Part shown: piece after piece, positions 6,202 through 7,501 of the stretch
How positions within the stretch are numbered: the first letter of the stretch is position 1
Layout: every line of letters begins with the position of its first letter
NCBI GenBank assembly: GCA_002403375.1
Contig: DHHQ01000018.1
Location: forward strand, 129,042-136,542
DNA: 7,501 nucleotides
Source of the DNA: Thiobacillus denitrificans
GTDB taxonomy: Bacteria; Pseudomonadota; Gammaproteobacteria; Burkholderiales; Thiobacillaceae
Reading direction: 5' to 3'
Translations under genes and position numbers: made by a program
The notes under the pieces: model-generated
Databases searched by the model: none
What the model was told of the DNA's origin: nothing
The model's input: only the letters and a program-made list of their open reading frames with translations

Positions 6202-7119
6202 TCAGGCGGCGGAATCCGGGGTGACCGCGTCGGCAGTTGCGGCGCTCGATCCGGGGTTGCCGGACAACCACAGTGCGGTGAACTCGACCCGCCCCTGGAC
6301 GGCGAACTTCTGGTAGATGCGCGTCGCGTACTGGTGGACGGTTCCCTGCGAAAGCTTCATCGTTTCTGCGATCTTCCGTTCCGACGCACCGGACAGCAGA
6401 CCCCGGATGACGCGCTGTTCCGCCGGGGTAAGCGGTTCCTCGCACAGGCCAAGGCCCTGGCTGAGCATCAGTTGGCGGTGGAACCACTTGATGCCGCGCA
6501 GCGCGAATGCCGCCAGTTCGAGGTCGTCTTCGTCGAAGGGCGGCCTGTCGCCCATCCTGTCGAAGCAGAAGTAGGACTCGGTGTCGGCATTGACCGGCGA
6601 GACCACCCAGATGCGATCGCGGATGTCGTGTTGCCGATAGTAGAAATCGTAGTGGGCAGTCTGCTGGAAGGCCTCCAGGTCGACCAGGTGGCCGCTCTGC
6701 AGCGTGTAGCCGCGAAACCGTCCGGAACTGGCCCCCAGTGCGATGCTCGTCGCGCCAAGCTCGAGGTCGGCATGATCGGCGGCCTTCACGACTTTCTTGT
6801 AGTGCCTGGTATCGTGATACCGGGGGTGCAGCGGCTGGATTGCGCGGATTCGCCACCCGGAAAGCGCGTCAGTCGACCGCTTGTGGGGGGCGTTCAGCAC
6901 GTGCACCGCACCGATCCAAAAGGCGTCCTGCGCGTCGAGCCAGCTGCAGATGCGTTCCATGCAGTGCTTCAGCGCGGCATCGGTCTTGTCCCTTCCGAAA
7001 TCGTTCAGTTCGTCCCACAGCTCGAAAATGTCCGCGATGTGCGCTTGCAGCCTGGGGCTGTTGACTGGCGACGGCTGCCGTGCCGGCATGTTGTCTTGCA
7101 AAGGTTCAGGAGTGCCCAT
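6202..7119 (-). CDS. LuxR-type HTH transcriptional regulator with an N-terminal sensor-like domain
   Basis: The 305-residue product has a C-terminal LuxR/FixJ helix-turn-helix at residues about 230-287: LTPAEQRVIRGLLSG, then SERKIAETMKLSQGTVHQYA, then IYQKF and QGRVEFTALW. The usual conserved E, G, A, TV and V..R positions are kept. The recognition helix (GTVHQYATRIYQKF) is less typical than the common TVKxHxxxIxxKL. Residues about 25-225 are a mixed domain rich in aromatics (AHYDFYYRQHDIRDRIWVVS, then FDRMGDRPPFDEDDLELAAF), GAF-like in layout. I do not recognise an acyl-homoserine-lactone domain or a response-regulator receiver. The ATG at 7119 is supported by GGCGGAG four bases upstream. 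The gene points toward the transporter, sits alone, and is bracketed by copies of the transporter 3' end. Its target is unknown. Confidence 0.88.
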   Translation of the reverse strand: MGTPEPLQDNMPARQPSPVNSPRLQAHIADIFELWDELNDFGRDKTDAALKHCMERICSWLDAQDAFWIGAVHVLNAPHKRSTDALSGWRIRAIQPLHPRYHDTRHYKKVVKAADHADLELGATSIALGASSGRFRGYTLQSGHLVDLEAFQQTAHYDFYYRQHDIRDRIWVVSPVNADTESYFCFDRMGDRPPFDEDDLELAAFALRGIKWFHRQLMLSQGLGLCEEPLTPAEQRVIRGLLSGASERKIAETMKLSQGTVHQYATRIYQKFAVQGRVEFTALWLSGNPGSSAATADAVTPDSAA

Positions 7120-7131
7120 GATGCTCCGCCT

Positions 7132-7192
7132 CGGTTATCGGTTATGAGGGCCAAGCGTTTCGGTTGTTTGTCTGCTGGCCTTGTGACAGCAG
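7132..7192 (-). promoter_or_regulatory. Candidate leader/operator elements of the LuxR gene: tandem CGGTTAT and a CTGCTG-N9-CAGCAG dyad
   Basis: CGGTTAT occurs twice head-to-tail at 7132-7138 and 7139-7145, just upstream of the LuxR ribosome site. An inverted repeat CTGCTG-N9-CAGCAG spans 7172-7192. A further small palindrome GCATAATGC lies at 7203-7211, and its minus strand could supply a -10-like TATGCT. These are seen directly. Whether any is bound by the regulator itself is inference. Confidence 0.3.
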
Positions 7193-7246
7193 GGCGCACC
7201 AGCATAATGCAGGTTTCACCCCGCCACCAATGGGTCGTGCGTGTGG

Positions 7247-7331
7247 CATGGCGAAGCGTCGAAGCTGGGCAGCCTGTCCTGCCTCGTGCTGCCGGCTACA
7301 GTGGCCGGGGTGTGCCGGTGATGCGGCGAAA
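7247..7331 (+). pseudogene. Decayed remnant of an EamA transporter 3' end
   Basis: Positions 7250-7310 align without gaps to 5999-6059 of the intact transporter at 49 of 61 bases. In the same frame the remnant reads HGEASKLGSLSCLVLPATVA, against HGEASKVASLFYLVPPATAV in the transporter. The frame then meets TGA at 7319-7321. After an internal deletion of about 65 bases relative to the intact gene, GTGTG..GGTGATGCGGCG near 7310-7328 matches the transporter's last codons at 6127-6147. Little of the upstream part is recognisable. It is non-functional as it stands. It could be a relic of a duplicated transporter or of a divergent allele brought in by recombination. Confidence 0.7.
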
Positions 7332-7429
7332 GCACGGTGCGCGCGCCGTTTGGACGAGAATGGAGCCCCGGCCGCCTGGTCGGGGGATGACGCAGGGAAC
7401 GCATCGGTGAGAACGCTCGCGGAAACGAC

Positions 7430-7501
7430 ATGGAACGCCTGAAGCCATTTGGCCGCGTGGTGCGCGGGGGCCTGCTCGCGCTGCTGCTGGCGGTGCCGCA
7501 G
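7430..7501 (+). CDS. N-terminus of a secreted or membrane protein (runs off the right edge)
   Basis: ATG 7430 opens 24 codons to the window end: a basic start (MERLKPFGRVVR) followed by a hydrophobic Gly/Leu/Ala stretch (GGLLALLLAVPQ). This is the shape of a signal peptide or a first membrane anchor. GGAA at 7421-7424 sits five bases before the ATG as a plausible ribosome site. Nothing more can be said about function. It is divergent from the LuxR gene and follows the transporter remnant, so it may once have been the direct downstream neighbour of the transporter. Confidence 0.6.
   Translation, partial: MERLKPFGRVVRGGLLALLLAVPQ

Larger units (their letters stand above)
7120..7429. other. 310-base region between the LuxR gene and the right-edge gene: regulatory leader plus transporter scar
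   Basis: No intact gene is supported here. The left part holds the LuxR ribosome site GGCGGAG (7124-7130 on the minus strand), a tandem 7-mer and a dyad (listed separately). The middle holds the decayed transporter fragment. The right part, about 7340-7429, carries the repeated GGAGCCCCGGC and leads into the next gene's ribosome site (GGAA at 7421-7424). Short frames crossing the region have no ribosome site or recognisable motif. The first 130 bases look less GC-rich than the flanking genes. Confidence 0.5.

Noticed and set aside
5192..6856. A 554-codon minus-strand frame opposite the transporter and in another frame of LuxR
   Set aside because: Low-complexity Arg/Gln-rich translation; a GC-driven shadow.
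6202..7119. Quorum-sensing LuxR reading (acyl-homoserine-lactone receptor)
   Set aside because: The N-terminal domain shows no autoinducer-binding pattern that I recognise, and no luxI-type synthase is adjacent.
5338..7410. A 690-codon plus-strand frame running across the transporter, the LuxR gene and beyond
   Set aside because: It is a shifted frame of the transporter joined to the antisense of LuxR, with no recognisable motif and no ribosome site. The EamA and LuxR frames explain the same DNA.

Overview
The window is uniformly GC-rich and reads as chromosomal DNA from a proteobacterium. A betaproteobacterium of the Azoarcus/Thauera/Thiobacillus kind is my best guess. It rests only on codon use, promoter style and the gene families present; no marker gene fixes the taxon.

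Layout. (1) Positions 1-245: the 3' end of an unrecognised Gln/Arg/Glu/Lys-rich coiled-coil protein with a 39-bp tandem repeat. (2) 246-520: a non-coding stretch ending in two abutting dyads. (3) 521-1546 (+): a PAS-GGDEF diguanylate cyclase. (4) 1682-2773 (-): a second diguanylate cyclase, membrane-bound, convergent with the first, with a hairpin between them. Both cyclases keep the active-site signature and the RxxD product-inhibition site. (5) 2774-2927: a divergent promoter region. (6) 2928-6154 (+): a probable three-gene co-directional run. It holds an RlmN/Cfr-family radical-SAM RNA methyltransferase paralogue, a two-domain lipoprotein of unknown function, and an EamA/DMT-family 10-TM transporter. 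(7) 6202-7119 (-): a LuxR-type regulator, convergent with the transporter. (8) 7120-7429: a regulatory and scar region. (9) 7430 to the end: the start of a secreted or membrane protein that runs off the window.

The most unusual thing I found is a decayed second copy of the transporter's 3' end at about 7247-7331. It matches positions 5996-6059 at 49 of 61 ungapped positions over the core, in the same reading frame. After a deletion it also matches the transporter's last codons, and possibly the hairpin beyond its stop. The LuxR gene is therefore bracketed by direct repeats of the transporter's 3' end, which suggests insertion, duplication or allelic replacement at this site.

Functionally, the left half concerns c-di-GMP synthesis, with one cytosolic PAS-sensing enzyme and one membrane enzyme. 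The middle combines RNA modification, an envelope lipoprotein and a metabolite exporter with no obvious common pathway. I saw no rRNA, tRNA, CRISPR array, transposase or phage gene.
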